This document shows, one piece after another, positions 38,393 through 51,720 of a stretch of DNA of 64,000 nucleotides. The stretch lies in assembly GCA_008933995.1 (NCBI GenBank), contig WARS01000046.1, positions 11,236,526 through 11,300,525 of the forward strand, given 5' to 3'. The notes below the pieces were generated by a model. That model had not been told where the DNA came from. It did no database searches and saw nothing but the letters and a program-made list of their open reading frames with translations. This stretch comes from Datnioides undecimradiatus (Eukaryota; Chordata; Actinopteri; Lobotiformes; Datnioididae). Every line of letters starts with the position of its first letter. The stretch's first letter is position 1. A program made the translations under genes and the position numbers.

Positions 38393-39843
38393 TAAAAGAG
38401 GGAGGGTGAACCGAATATTAAAATGCTGGGTCAGAAACAATATCAACACATTTAAGTGTACAGACTTTATAAAATGCCACCCGTCTAGATCCACTGACAT
38501 TGACATTTTTGTGCTGATGTGGTCCATTTTACTGTTGAGCAGTCATGGGACTGTGTAACACTCGGGCCATATCGGCCCTATCCTCAGAGTAACACAATTA
38601 CAGCAGATAGACAAAGAAGTCAGGGCTGTGCTGTCTTCTGTATGTTCCAATGACTTGGACATTGACAGCTGAAAAGTCAGACATCAGTGTCTGGTTCACT
38701 CTCAGGTTGAGTCACTGCAGTGGGTTCAGTTGTCAACAGAGGTGTTAGGAGTTATGACTTCTCTCTGGATGATTGCTGAATGAATTCACAGCATTAAATG
38801 TATTGGTGTTCTGTATTTTTGATAACAGTAAACAGGAGAGACATCTGCGTCAAATCTACATATAACTATCCAATAAATCTCCAGGGCAACAACTTCATAA
38901 CAAATGACACTCACGTACGTAAGTGGATTCACACAGTTGCACTGGTTGTCCTCGCACCGTTATTAGATTAGGCATCATCTGAGCTGAAAAATGTCAGAAA
39001 CTGCAGAACCTCTCAGAATGCAAAGACTTAATCCTCCAAGAATTCAGCGCCTGACATTTATCCAACTGGCTCTTTAATTTTAAGCTCTGTCTGGAGACAG
39101 ATAATCAAAAGCATCTTTTATATAATTCATTATGTATACAATTCGCTTAACTCTTGAAGATACTGCTGTCATGTGACTTTTTCCTCACATATAAATGGTC
39201 ACTAGGGATTATGGATAACTGTTTCACCTGCAAGCACAACTCACTGCAGCGATAGTCAATAGAAAAAGCAGGATATTGTCATGTAGTCTCGCCGGTAATT
39301 AGTCCCCCATCAATGTATTGTATTTAGTCCAGCTACCATCTATTGTATTTCTCACCAAGTGCTTTTTCTAGTCGCAGCATTTCTCAGGGTGAGCAGGTTA
39401 TTGTATCATAAGCATTTACATTGTGCTCCTTCCAGGAACACAAGTAAAAATATCATTTCTATTCTATTTATTCACTAAACAGATCCATAAGCAATAGTTC
39501 TCTGTTCTATATGTGTAGTGCTAGGGACTCTGCTCTTATTTTTCATTCATTGTGCTGTAAGGATAGGTCAGACTCATTATAATAATTATAAAACCAGTGA
39601 TTAACTACCAGTAAGCATAAATACCACACTATCTGGCTAATTCTGTGTTATACCTTCTTGTATAATAAAAAAGCGCATGTGCACAAACACACCCCCTCAT
39701 TAATACTTTATGTGTGTATGAGAGCACCCTGCAGCCTGACCTCAGGAGGCCAGCTGTGGCCACACATTAGGCGAGTGACGGGTGTGGCCATGGTGGACAA
39801 TTTGGGGAGTTGTAGCCTCTGGGTTTATGATTGCGTGTGCATA

Positions 39844-39868
39844 TGTGTGTGTGTGTGTGTGTGTGTGT
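39844..39868 (+). repeat. (GT)n microsatellite
   Basis: A run of about 12 GT units in the non-coding right half. Confidence 0.9.
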
Positions 39869-40309
39869 CTGTGCATGGGGCAGCACTCGAATCTGTTCAA
39901 CTGAGCATCTGGGCTGATTAGATCCTAATGTCTCATCATCTCCTATAAGCCGTTACAAGGCAAATCGTGTCGTCCTTTTGTTGTTGTCTTTAATTGATTT
40001 TTAATTGTTTCCAAAATTAAAAGATAAACAGATGAATGTTTGTGTTTTGTCCATGCACAGCGGGGACTTTTGTGTATTACAGCAAACAGTGAAAATGCAA
40101 CAGCAGTTATTAAATAATTGCCCGTATATTGATCAAAGCTGATGTTCACGTCACATTTAAAATAGCATGACATTTTTGTGCAACTTTCAGCTGCAAAAAT
40201 CAATATTTTTATATTGACACTGGATCAAATGATGATGTTAACTGTGAATGGGGCTGCATGTGTGAGAATGATCATCCAATTCAGATCCAGAGTTTGCCTC
40301 AGCTTTAAA

Positions 40310-40440
40310 TACTATTTTGGTTCTCAGAGGTTATTGTTTTTAGCCAGTGAAGCAGTTAGCTGCTAAAGAGCCAGATGTTTAGCACAGGAATTGGTGGAAA
40401 CTAAAACAGAGCAAAAACTAAATTAAGTAAATATTATCCA
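40310..40440 (+). repeat. Probable dispersed repeat fragment
   Basis: GTTAGCTGCTAAAGAGCCAG, then a short gap and GAATTGGTGGAAACTAAAAC, resembles text that I recall as recurrent in fish genomes. No boundaries are visible. Confidence 0.35.
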
Positions 40441-41436
40441 AGAAGATACTTCGTAATAATTGCTGAAGGTGCTCTGTATATGTTAGGTGCAGATGAGCAG
40501 ATGATTAGTAACCTAATTTTCTAATAATCTTTGCATTTCACATTATAAAGACTTTTTAAGTCTGATGTTTGGCACTGCACATTGGTACTGTGTTATTACT
40601 TTCACTGCAACAATGCCTTTCATATGTCAAGCACTAAAGGTAATACTATACAGCAGAAATATGCCTGTTTGCATCTGCTGCTTCTCTGTTCCTCCACATC
40701 AGAGAATAAAGGCCTCACCTCTTATGAGCCACTGGCCACTAAATTCCTTAATCAACTTTCATATAGTATAACTATATCGTTACCATGCTTCAGACAACCA
40801 CAAAATGAAGCGTGCTGTGAGGATTGTAGGGAATTGTTTTGCTTGAGCTGCATATTGTCACAAGAGGTTTCTTGCCAAGAAACAATCCAGAACATTTGGT
40901 TCATGGTTAGTCTCCAGGTTGGTCTGTCAGCCTGTCAAGAGCTGGAACTGGCAATACTTGCTTCCTCAACCCTTCTCTGCACTCAACCCAATCTGTTCTT
41001 ATTGAATAATGTAATAAAAAAAAGTTGCAATAGAAACATCAAGCCTGTGTGACAAATATAGCTCAAGTAGAGATTTATATGGGAGAGTAAATGACGGTGT
41101 TTCATGTTGACCATGTGGTCATGACATATGCTGTCTGATGGGAGAGGTAGTAATGATGTCACTTCTAGGAGATCTCCTTTTGTAGTTTCAACCAATGAGG
41201 GAGTTGAGGGAAAAGGAGGCAACTGTGAGGCAGGCTGCTGTTAGGCAGAAGAGAGCATCCTGGCAGGAGCAGGGTTTTCCAAAGCGACAGTGGTGGCATT
41301 AGCCACTGATAAGCTCTGGGCCTTGCTCCAACACTCGTAAAGTACAATCTCCTTACATCCCTTTACCACCACCCCCTTTCCCCCTCCTCTTCACCACTTC
41401 TTTCCAATTAGAGTTGCAATAACAGGTTGACTGGAG

Positions 41437-41590
41437 TATAAAAGAGACAGGTCTACAAGGTAATCCCCACATTAGGTAAAATGTCTGGAAGCATGCCTGT
41501 GGTCAATGGCGTGGTTTGCTCTGAGTGTTTTTCACTAACCTGTGGCTGTGTGTCTAAAGATGCTTTTGTGGTGCCAAAGAACGAGGCAAC
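41437..41590 (+). other. Candidate TATA promoter and first exon of an unrecognised transcript
   Basis: TATAAAAG at 41437-41444 is followed at 41481 by ATG and 36 open codons (MSGSMPVVNGVVCSECF...). These run into a strong donor consensus (GCAAC/GTAAGC) at 41590. Without splicing the frame stops one codon later. An inverted CCAAT-like and pyrimidine-rich segment precedes the TATA. I do not recognise the peptide and could not find a continuing exon. The 5' UTR would be only about 15 nt, which is short, so chance remains likely. Confidence 0.25.
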
Positions 41591-41784
41591 GTAAGCGATT
41601 GAATCAAAGATAGTGTGTAAGAGTGTGTAAGTAAGAGTGAGGGAGATGGTTTCAAAGAAAATGATATTGCTACAGTTGCCATGGGGACTGCAGCACTTTT
41701 TGCAGCAACCTGGGTGTGTTTATGTGTGTATTTCTGTGTGCATTAAAATTATCATCATATCTGAAACACCATGACATAAATTTA

Positions 41785-41828
41785 ATATCGCAAAGTACAT
41801 TATTCCCTCAGAGATGTTGTGATTTATG
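41785..41828 (+). repeat. Copy 1 of a locally repeated 35-bp sequence
   Basis: AAAGTACATTATTCCCTCAG followed by AGATGTTGTGATTTA recurs at about 43558-43592 with only a few changes. Both are probably fragments of one dispersed element. Confidence 0.55.
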
Positions 41829-43556
41829 TTTCAGACATAACCAGCAGGTGCTAGTACAGCTTACAGTCAAATGCACTATAGTAACCTGCGTGCTCCCAAA
41901 ATACACCACTAGATGGAGCTGTCAAATACTCACAGGGGGTAATAGTCATGAAGTAGGTACTCCTTATTCCATGGGAGGCAATATGTAATCTGTGGATATA
42001 TTAGGTCAGCTGACTGCTTCACAGTCATCATGACAAACCCTGGTGCAAGACATGACCAGAACAACAAGCAGCATAAAGACCTGATGAAAAGCTGTACCCA
42101 GTAAAAGGTATAGTTCACACAAAATCTGCCTTCTGAGCCTCTGAATAGGTTAGCTTTGAAAGGTTTATGGTTTTCCTCATGTGTCCAGTTTTACAGTAAG
42201 TTTAATAGAGATTATAGTCTTGTGCGTTTAATAAAAGTATATAAAAAATCATGCAACCCCTCAAACCACTCATTCAGCATAATCCACTTAAACCATTATC
42301 CTTATCATCCAAATGTCTTCCCAAAGATTTAAATTAACTTTCTAAAGACAAGGCGGTGACTATTTTGCTTCTGAAGTATTTAATTTGTAGTGTCAATTCA
42401 CAACCAACAAACATTTCTAAAACTGTAACATGCCCTGGTAAGGTAAAAAGATTGACAGTCAGATTCATTAGTATGTTAAGCCCACTTACTAAAATGCGTT
42501 GCAAAGCGACCCCACCTTCCCCCCATGTGGCTATATGAGATGGATTGATGTGGCTGTCCATAAGCCTGGAATAGTCCTGAGCTGAAGGGGTGTTCCCACT
42601 GCTTACAGTCCCTGCTCACATTTCCCAAGTGGATTTATGGGTGACAGGGAGGCAGCATGGGGGACAGAGCAGGCGAGGACACTGTCATCACAAGAGGACA
42701 AATCATGTGGGGAAGGAAAAGATGTAGTTGTGAGAAAGAGTGTGTTTGTGCATGCCATCTTTTGCAAGTATCTATACAGCGGTTGGACATATGTTGCACA
42801 TATGTGCAGCAGGAGCAGGCCTTGCATCCTTACAAGCAAGTCAGCTGGTGAGCTTTATTGGGCAGATGAGCCTAAGGGAAGATGGTGAAAGGCAAGGACA
42901 CATGGTAGCAGCTCCCTCATTGATCCCTATGTTTAACAACAACACAAAGAGCTAGGCCTTGGCATAATAATGGATACCCCGCTCTCTGCCTCCTCTCTCT
43001 TTCTCTCCCTCAGTTCGCCAGGCAGTCAGACATAAGGACTTCCCTGTTACAGCAGGAGAAATTGACTCGTGCCCTTGCACATTCACTTACTGTAGTCTGG
43101 GGAAGAGCCCCTGTGCTACAAACAGCATGTCAGAAACAGAGATGGGAGATCAATGAGGGCTGTGACACTGTCAGAGCTGGCAGAGGCTGTCACACTGTGT
43201 GTATCCCCAGTGCTCTGGGGCTACAGCCTGTGCCTGGCTTCCCCTGAGGAACACTTGCATACTCATGACTCTTTTAAGAGCAGAAAAATGACAACTTGAT
43301 GCAGGATATGTTACGTGTAACAAAAAGAGCTAAATATTTCAATTATCATAGCCTGTCTTGAAGAATATATAAAAACCTAGTTGAATTGTTCCACATTTTG
43401 CAGTCACTCTTCAGAGTCCCCAAATGATCTTGGAAAGTCCAAAGGTCCCAGGCTGGGAAATTATTGACATGGAGCAGTCATAGTGAATTCTGGGGACTTT
43501 CAGGGGGTCTTCAGGTTGGTATACAGCACCAATGAAGCAGGCTCACAGTTTACATT

Positions 43557-43593
43557 ACAAAGTACATTATTCCCCCATAGATGTTGTGTTTTA
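43557..43593 (+). repeat. Copy 2 of a locally repeated 35-bp sequence
   Basis: AAAGTACATTATTCCCCCAT followed by AGATGTTGTGTTTTA matches the copy near 41.8 kb in the same orientation. Confidence 0.55.
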
Positions 43594-43952
43594 CCTTTAG
43601 CTTTTTCACCAAATAATCCTTTTAGCTAGCCTATTTCTCTAATGAGGGATGATGGGAAAACACTAGGCGAGATTAATTTAGATATTTATCCCAGTTAATG
43701 CTATGCTAATGCTACCCAGTACTCTTCTGATATTTATTTCTACAGTGCATTTACGATCTCTAGCTAACTATTTACTTACTTTAAGCAATTTCAAGAATTT
43801 ATCAATTTACTTTTGCTTTTTCCCTTTTTGTTAAGCCTATTTATTTAAATGATTTAGCCACCCATTCCCTTTAACCTAGTTTAGCTAGACTAAGACTTGC
43901 TAAGGCAGTTCCACGCAATCCCAAACGCAACACACGGGTAGGTGTAGGTAGC

Positions 43953-44084
43953 TGTGTGTGTGTGTGTGTGTGTCTCACTATATTTCCATGTTAAAATACC
44001 GCAAAATATGCCTCTGTATCTCCTGGAAACGGCAGTTATGTGGTGTGCAGTAAAAAAACAAACAAACAAACAAACAAACAACAA
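43953..44084 (+). repeat. (GT)n followed by (AAAC)n microsatellites
   Basis: GT units at 43953-43973 and AAAC units at 44055-44084. Both lie just upstream of the CpG-richer candidate first exon. Confidence 0.88.
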
Positions 44085-44149
44085 AACGACTCGAACAGGA
44101 GAAAATGTTTTTATTGCAGTTGTAGTGTGGGTCTATTTGAGGTGGAGTA

Positions 44150-44419
44150 AGTGGTCGTGGCTGAAACTTGTCCTTGCTCCGCTGCACAGGTGCTCTACAT
44201 ATCCAGAGCGCTCTCCGCCCTCTCCGCCACCACAAACTGCGCTCATTCGCTCTCCCCAACAGCCCGGATGTAGCGCACAGGACCGCACAGTCCTCCTCTC
44301 AGTGATAATAACATGGCGCTGGCAGACACATAACGGTGCCCACCATAATAACAATATCCACAATAATAGACCAAAATAAGCCGCGGGACATGTGAGCGCT
44401 TCGACCCCAAGACAAGCAG
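44150..44419 (+). promoter_or_regulatory. Candidate promoter and 5' untranslated exon of a gene lying to the right
   Basis: This is one of the few CpG-richer stretches in the right half (GAGCGCTCTCCGCC, GATGTAGCGCACAGG, AAGCCGCGGGACATG). It ends with a good donor, AAGCAG/GTAGGT, at 44419. No long ORF is present, as expected for a 5' untranslated exon. CpG content stays raised to about 44600. The gene it would serve is not visible. Confidence 0.4.
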
Positions 44420-45478
44420 GTAGGTGAGGAGCATTTTATTCGACAAACGCGCTCAGACGATGCGATTTGGTTGAAATGGGGCTGCTGCTGCTTCTTGCAG
44501 GGGGCAAAAAAGCCGCTCTGGAAAGGCGAAACGCTTGTCTAAGGGTTTAGTTTGTGTCTCTGTGTCTGTGTCCGCGGGTTCAGTGCCTCCCACTGAAACA
44601 GCACTGTCATCCAGGGCAGGCTTGTGTCGGTGCTTACGATGCATCCGTGCAGAAATAAATCTGTCATTTTGTAGTGCATGTGTTGTCATGGCTGTCAGGC
44701 TCTCCTCTCGTGCGTCGACCGCTGTCCTTGGTATTGAACTGGGTGGGCATCGCACCTATGCATGTTGCAAATAAACAGCCCACTGATAGGCCTGATCATG
44801 TCTGATTTCCTGTTTTTTTCTTTAAATGAGGAGGCATTGCTGTCGATGGTCGAAGGAAAAATCAGTGTGATGCACCTCCAACCTACATAATCCAGCAGGG
44901 GCTCACAGTGTGTGCATGGTGCTCAGTGGTGAGTTTGTAGCCTGAATGAACCTTTAGCTCTCATGTCGTTGTATTTCCTTATTGTGACAGCACCTCTTTT
45001 ATTGTAGCACTACTCCTTATTTATGGCTCTACGGTATGACAGTGATGATGACAGTGCCAGACATTCGCTTCCTCCTGCAGCACAGAGTTTGTGCGTGTGC
45101 TCAGGCTAATGTAGGCCAGGTAAGGGCAGGAACAGATGGCTTGTTTTCAAGTTCAATGTGGCTTTCGGATTAGAATGTGTAGACGAAAATTAAAAGTGGT
45201 GGCATAGGCCCTGGGAGCCGGGGTTCCCCTCCTAAGCTTATAATCACCCCAACAGCAACACTCTATTAATAGGGGTAATAATAACATGTAGCACAAAACC
45301 TCTAAGGCTGTCAGGAGTCCTACATTTTGCCCTAGAACGTGTCTCGTAGAGCAGAGATACTTAGCAGTGTTAGGCCTAGGAGAAAAAGAGGATGTAGTTT
45401 GCAGTATTTTGAGAGGACTGTCAGCACGAAGAAAGCTGGCAATGACCTCCAGCCAATAACCTTTCTGATGCAAAGTGC

Positions 45479-45680
45479 CAGGGCTGAAACGATTAGGAAA
45501 AGCCATTTTTCAAACAAAAAATACCAAACATTAGCACGACGGTCTTGTAGTCGTGTGATGGCAGTTGGATATCTTTGAGTTCAAAACAAGATGTTTACGT
45601 GAGGAAACTGTTATGGCCATTTAGCAAACAACTAATCAATTACAGGCTGGATAATGATATCTGTGGTTGTATTTCAGCAC
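45479..45680 (+). repeat. Degraded AGGGCTGAAACGAT-type dispersed repeat
   Basis: It starts AGGGCTGAAACGATTAGGAA, has AAATACCAAACATTAGCA, GGATATCTTTGAGTTCAAA and ACAACTAATCAATTACAGGC, then ATAATGATATCTG. The order of blocks matches a common percomorph repeat that I recall by sequence but cannot name. Confidence 0.5.
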
Positions 45681-46389
45681 TTTGCATTTATTTACCGTTG
45701 ACTCAGTTAATGCAGCAGTTGGTCATTTTGGTCTTTTGGGCATGTACTCCCTTATTTGCAGATTAATCGATAATACGTTGACCTCTATTGTTCTGCCCAC
45801 TGTGCTCCCACTTTTGATGATTTTCTGCTATAAATTTCCAAACCTAAGCTGCGATAACCTTGACGACACCATTTTTTCCTCACACTCCTCCAGAACCAAA
45901 ATAGACATTATACAACTGTTTTCACAGGCTGTGTAGTACCATACTGAACTTATTGTGTAAATTTGCTGGAGTGGCCCTTTAAATATAATTGATGGCTGTG
46001 TACAGCCTCTCAAAACACCTGCATCTTCCTGTCCAGGTCACACGTCAGGTAAGATTAGACAAACGGCTGTCCTTATTGGTCCATTTGAGATGACGGCGTC
46101 GTCTGTTATTTTAAAATCGGAGGAAACTTAGAAGCTGAGTCAATGTGTTGGCCTGTGTACGCTCACTTGCACACTCCCTGGTTATCCACTCTGTAATGTA
46201 TTCGGTGCCAGCACCGAGCACAACAGCTTTACATAATGATCAAAGCTTGAGGGATGCCAGAGCATGGCTTCAGCCTGCAGTAATAATAATAATAACCTTT
46301 GAAGTTATCACAATCCCACAACCTCATTCCCTTCATATTCTGCCTCGCTCTTTCTGTTTCTCATTCTCTCTCAACCTTGCACACACACC

Positions 46390-46432
46390 CACACACACAC
46401 ACACACACACATGCACACATATGCACACACAC
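46390..46432 (+). repeat. (CA)n microsatellite
   Basis: CA repeat with ATGCAC interruptions. Confidence 0.88.
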
Positions 46433-46924
46433 AAGCATGCACAGACCCACTCGAAGGTCCTCTCCTGTTTAATGTTTCTGGATATGGGGTGAGTACTTAA
46501 AAGAGGATGGTGATAATGAACACATGACTAACTATTTTAGTCCCTATGGCTCTGCACTAGACTGCTCTCGCTGTCTGTGAGGAGGCAGCCTTCGCTGCTC
46601 GCACAAATTCACAATTACATAAGAGTCAGAGCGAGTCATACATTGAATAATTTGACCAGAAGAAGAGACTTTAGCACTCCTTTTGCTGTGCACACTGTAT
46701 TACGTTTTCCCTATTGGGGTTGCTTCCTCAACCTTGAATGCTGACCCCATGTGCCACCGGCCAACATCTCTCTCAGTACATAACTAGTGTTTCAGATGCA
46801 GGGGTGGGAATGTGTTATCTGTAACTGAAGCGTCTGATTTAGCCCTCTATTTATATAGGAGCCTCTTGAAAATGACGCACAGGCCATTCTAACCAAGTGT
46901 CTGGCGAACTCGCACTGGTCGAAC

Positions 46925-47300
46925 TTGCTAATCAAGGAGCAGAGCGAGGGAGCATGCAAACAAGGTTCAGATAGACAAGACGAAAGATGAAGAGAGAAGT
47001 AGACAGAGGAGGAAGGAAGACAGAGAAATAGATGAGACGTGAGAAGAAAGGTTATGAGAGGAGGGCGGTCAGGAGGGACAGCCGGACAGGTGACCATAGG
47101 AGAGGTGGATGAGGTTAGAGGGATGAGCTGCAGCCCAGAGGTGGCGGTGATTTAACAGAGAGGGAGCATGAAAGGGAAATACAGATGGGTAAAGTCCTGG
47201 GATAAGAAAGAGGATAAATGGGGGAGATGAGGGGAAAAAGAAGGGGGAGAATAAGAGGATCAGAAGGCCGGAGACTGGTGAAAAGAGAACAGTCAATAGA
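46925..47300 (+). repeat. Purine-rich (GA-biased) tract
   Basis: For about 370 bp the plus strand is strongly purine-biased (GAAGAGAGAAGTAGACAGAGG and many similar phrases) without a fixed repeat unit. The bias is visible by eye; it was not computed. Confidence 0.6.
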
Positions 47301-50300
47301 AGGAGTGCCTGTCTATCTTCCTGCGTAGGGGGTCTTGCTGCCTCTCAGTCTGTCGCTTCTGCTCATTTCAGCTGCAGCCGAGCAGCAGTCTGTCTGAATG
47401 CCAGACTCATCTTCAGATGTCAGCACTTTTGTCCCAGGTTATTGCATTTTGCTGTTTTTGTCCCGGGATTAAAAAAAAAAACAAAAAAAAAAGCTTCCCT
47501 TGTGTTTTCTGCATGACTTGGCATGTCAGTAACAAAATGTGGTGTGTGCACTGTATGTGTGTGTGTTTGTGCCTGTGCATGTGTGTGAAAGAGTGGAAGA
47601 GGAAGAGATTGAGCATATGAAAGAGACTTTATGACAGAGGAGGAGAGATGTAGGAAGCTTCAGTGTGTGTGTGTGCATAGGTTTACCAAGCTGTGGAATG
47701 GATAAATGTCACCATATGCTGCCACAGTTTATATGTGACATATACAAATAGATATACAGTTTTAGCATGTCTTTGTAATGTTATTCATAAATCCACCATG
47801 TGGACCAGTTGTGAAATTACAGTTAGCTTAAACCATACAAATCAAAGACAATCTGCACTGTATTTGCTGTTATCCACCACCCAGCCACACCAAAGTTTGT
47901 ACATCTTAAATATTTGAGCCGTGTCAAATTTGTCCGTCTTACACACACACACACACGCAGAGAGGGAGTCAGAGAAAGAGTTAACCTAGATACTCTCATA
48001 GCATTAGAATTAGTAGAAGAGACACAATCCACAATAACCTACATCCTCCACAGTTCTCTTCGTTTAACTTGTGTGTGTCTGCGCCTATTGAGGCTGTTCT
48101 GCTTCTTTCCCAATTCCCCTCTTGTCCGAAAGGCTGGAAAGGCCTGACTGGCACTGTGCTGCAAGTGTGTGTGTGTGTGTATGCGCTGTTTGTCATGGGG
48201 CTAAGGCATCAGAGGGCACTGATGAAGAGGCCCAGTGAAGCTTGAATACTCAGTGAAGCCCTCAGGCTACTGAGTGCTGCATCTGCCCCTGTTGCTGCCC
48301 AGCGCAGCGCTGGCCCTTACAGCTCTGTCACCCACCCTCCGGCCTGAAGGAGTTGCGCTATTTCAGTGGAAGCTTGTCTGTGTGTTTGTGTGTGTATGCA
48401 TGGTGGTGGTGAACGTGTGTGTTTTCTCTGTATGTTTGCAAAAAGGAGGCGTGATTCTGTGTGGTTCTATCAGCCCAATAGATCCCCAAATCAGTTGCAA
48501 ACTTGTGTGTTTTCAGGCACTTTTTTGTGTGTGTGTGTGCATGAACTTTAGCAAACAGCTGTAGAAGCTAGTTGGAGCTTAATTCCTGTTTAATCACTAT
48601 TAAAGCGATACCTGTTTAGAAAGGGTGGCCTTAGGAAGCCAATTGGTCTGTCTGCGCCCTTCAGCCAAAGTGCCTTTTGAAAGGGTTCTTTAGGCCCGTG
48701 AATAAGTTTGTCTCATCTTTATCAGTGCAAAAGAAAGCCAACCTACTTCTCATTTGTCCCATATCAAATATATATACAGAGGACAATTCTGTCTCTTGAG
48801 ACAGTCTATGAAGAAATAAATAGGCAGACTAGGAGGAGTTGATATAGTTCCCATTCACATAACCTCTCAAATGAATTTAAGTCAGTGTTACAGAATATGT
48901 GATTAAAATAAGAATAAGCAGAAATCTAAAAGGCTTTTAGGGAATTAAATTAATAAAAGTTGACACAAAAGCTTCATTTTAGTGCCCTATTTTCAATTTG
49001 ATTTCGACTTAACTCCTTTTCTAGTTGAATTTTTAACTTCAATTTAATTTAACTTAAGCATTAAAAGTCCAGATGAACACCGAGTGTTGCACAAAAAGCT
49101 GTCATAAGCAAAACTCATAACCTGAAGCAGCAACAGCAGCAGCAGTTGCTGTTCTGCACAGCTAAATGCTGTTGGCAGTCTGTTGCACGCTTTGTCTATG
49201 AGATCCCTCTCTATAATTACTTACTTCTTTTGTTACTCCTGGCAGTCTTTTCTACCTATCTTGAACACCGCACTCTTCCAGATGGGCCCCAGACTTCTAT
49301 AAAGCATGTGGACAGTGCCACTGCACCTCATTTCATATGAAGTGTGAAAAAGCCATTTTGCTCATTTCTGTGGCCGAACGCAGCACGCCGACAATGACTT
49401 TGCAGTGAATCGTGAGATAAGTCTGATTGCGGCTTGTAATTTATTCACTGTATCAACTTTGTTAACAGGGTTATTGTTCCACAGCGAAGATCAGTTCAGA
49501 GTATTTTTATGATGTTTTAATATTTTTGATGTTTTTTACACAATGTAGTGTTGAACAGACAACATGGACCATAACATCTTAATTGCTGCACATGTGACAT
49601 TTGTAACTTGGAGTCCCACTACAACTATAAATAATGTCCTATTTGTCTGAATTCCCCTCTGGGTGTTTTCTGTTCTTACATATGCAAATGGCTGTATTGA
49701 AGTGGCAGGATAACAAGAGGAGTGAAAGGAGTGAAAACTTGGAGTTAAACATTAGTGCAAATGGAGCCACTCTCATCAGATTTCATCCCACTCAGTGATA
49801 GTGGAGGAAGTAGGAAGGAAGGGAGGATGAAGCAAAAGGGAAGAAACAGAGTAATGTATCCTGATGGGATCCTTGAAGTCGCTCAACGCAATGCTCTCCA
49901 TCATATTGCCAGCCAGTATAGCTTTCATAACAGTTGTCAGCAAGCTCTCGCTGTTTTGTTCTGTGATTTGAGATCAGTCAGGTGGAATTTCATCAAAGCA
50001 GACTTGAATAAGGACATTCAGTATGGCTCAGCTTGATTCATTACCAACCCCCAGCTCCCACACCCCCGTGGGGAGACTTCAAAGGAAACTGAGAGGTTGA
50101 AGATGCAGGCTGCTATCGTGCTGAAGCTTACATCATAGCATCCTCTCCACCATCCACACTGTATCCACCATCTGAGACATATTTATGAGTAAGACGTGCA
50201 AGATGTGCAGCAGTGGCCCAAGCCTGACCGTTGTGTATTTGAACCAAATGTACCCTCAGTCTGACCTTTAGATCATCTTTACTGGAATGTACAGAAGTTT

Positions 50301-51675
50301 CAGTCAATTGTATTTCAGTACAACTGACTTTTAACTAAACCTTATTTCCTTTACTGTTCACTTCACTCTCAAGCTCTATGTTCTCCAAAGCACATGTGCA
50401 GTTTACAGTGATAACTGTGTCCCGTCTGTTTCTCTAAATTCATACTCATTTTTGAAACAATAGGTCCTTTATTTCACACAGTGGTAGACAAAAGCAGGCT
50501 CCTAATTTCCAGCCACTGTTGATTTTGTTGGCTGAAATGACGACTTTCACGGTTAGATTTGATCAGTTGTAACAATTATTATTGTTATTATTATTAGAAC
50601 ATTACAATCCATAGTAGGTTAACAATACCATCTCTGGCGGATTATTTAATGTTAAGCTGACTGCAGTGCGTACAGACTACAGCCTACAACCTGCACACCA
50701 CTTCAACATGTGGAGAAGTCAGCTGCCTGCCATACCTGGTTAGGGTGTTTCACATTTGATTGGACAGGGGATGGATTTACCAAATAGTCAATAGGACTAA
50801 AGGCCTCTAACATCAAGGTCTGATTTTAAATAAACACCACAGCATTATTAGTCAAAGCTACTGAGCTTAAACTGGACAACTGTGTTCTGTTATTGACCAC
50901 CAAGTGTTTTGAATCTCATTTGTTCTGACTAAATGATTGAAATTCATTTAATCAGTGTTACAGAAGACAAATAGCATCCTGTTTCTAAGCTAATTATACA
51001 GAGTAGATGACTTTCTGATTGGATGCAGTCAGTTGACAATGATTTATACAAGCCAAGACAATTTAATCTATCCTAACATTTGGTTTGTGGCTCTATAAAA
51101 ATTGACTCCATGCTGTTCCCAGAGTCAATTTTGCAATCAGGATTCCACCCATGCTTTTGGTCAACACAGAGGATGTGTTCATGTGTCAGCCGATGTGACA
51201 CTGTAAACATACAGATGTTTTTAGTGGACGCCGGTGTTGAAACAGTATTAATACTGGTGCTCTGGGATGAGGATGTTGCTGCTTGGCGGCACCTCCTGTT
51301 GAGCCTCTTTTCCATGGCCATGTAGATTGTCTTCTCATCCCTCGTCAGTCAAAAGCAGGGATCTGGCCTAAATTTAGCCTTTGCTTGGAAACTTTACCAT
51401 CACATAGATTAGCGTCTGTGATGTGACGTCTTGATATGGCCTTCAGCCGGGAACCCGACGCAACTTCAGGCATAGAAAAGTCCCTCATTATCCTCTCATG
51501 TCATCTTCTGTGTGTGTCTTTGTCAGTGTGCGTATATGGCATTTTTAGCCCAGTTCCTGCATGAGAACACCCGCAGACATGCGAGAGCGCATATGCAGCA
51601 AGACTCATACATGCTCTGTGCGTTCATGACTGAATGCATATGCACTCACATAAGTACTCCCATAACCCTTACCAA

Positions 51676-51720
<45 letters not shown>

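Larger units (their letters stand above)
38395..41430. other. Non-coding stretch right of the Tc1 element
   Basis: About 3 kb without a supported exon. It holds a GT microsatellite and a probable repeat fragment near 40.3 kb. Short ORFs on both strands look random in composition. Confidence 0.5.
41595..43950. other. Non-coding stretch, mostly unannotated
   Basis: It contains the two copies of the 35-bp repeat and nothing else that could be named. Several ORFs of 60-90 codons have no recognisable motif. Confidence 0.45.
44420..46900. other. Non-coding stretch after the candidate CpG exon
   Basis: A raised CpG shoulder extends to about 44760. A degraded dispersed repeat (about 45.5 kb) and a CA microsatellite follow. 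No coding exon was recognised. Confidence 0.45.

Noticed and set aside
40582-41052. Plus-strand 156-codon ORF
   Set aside because: One of the longest ORFs in the right half, but it shows no motif and no codon-like pattern, and it lies in repeat-like surroundings.
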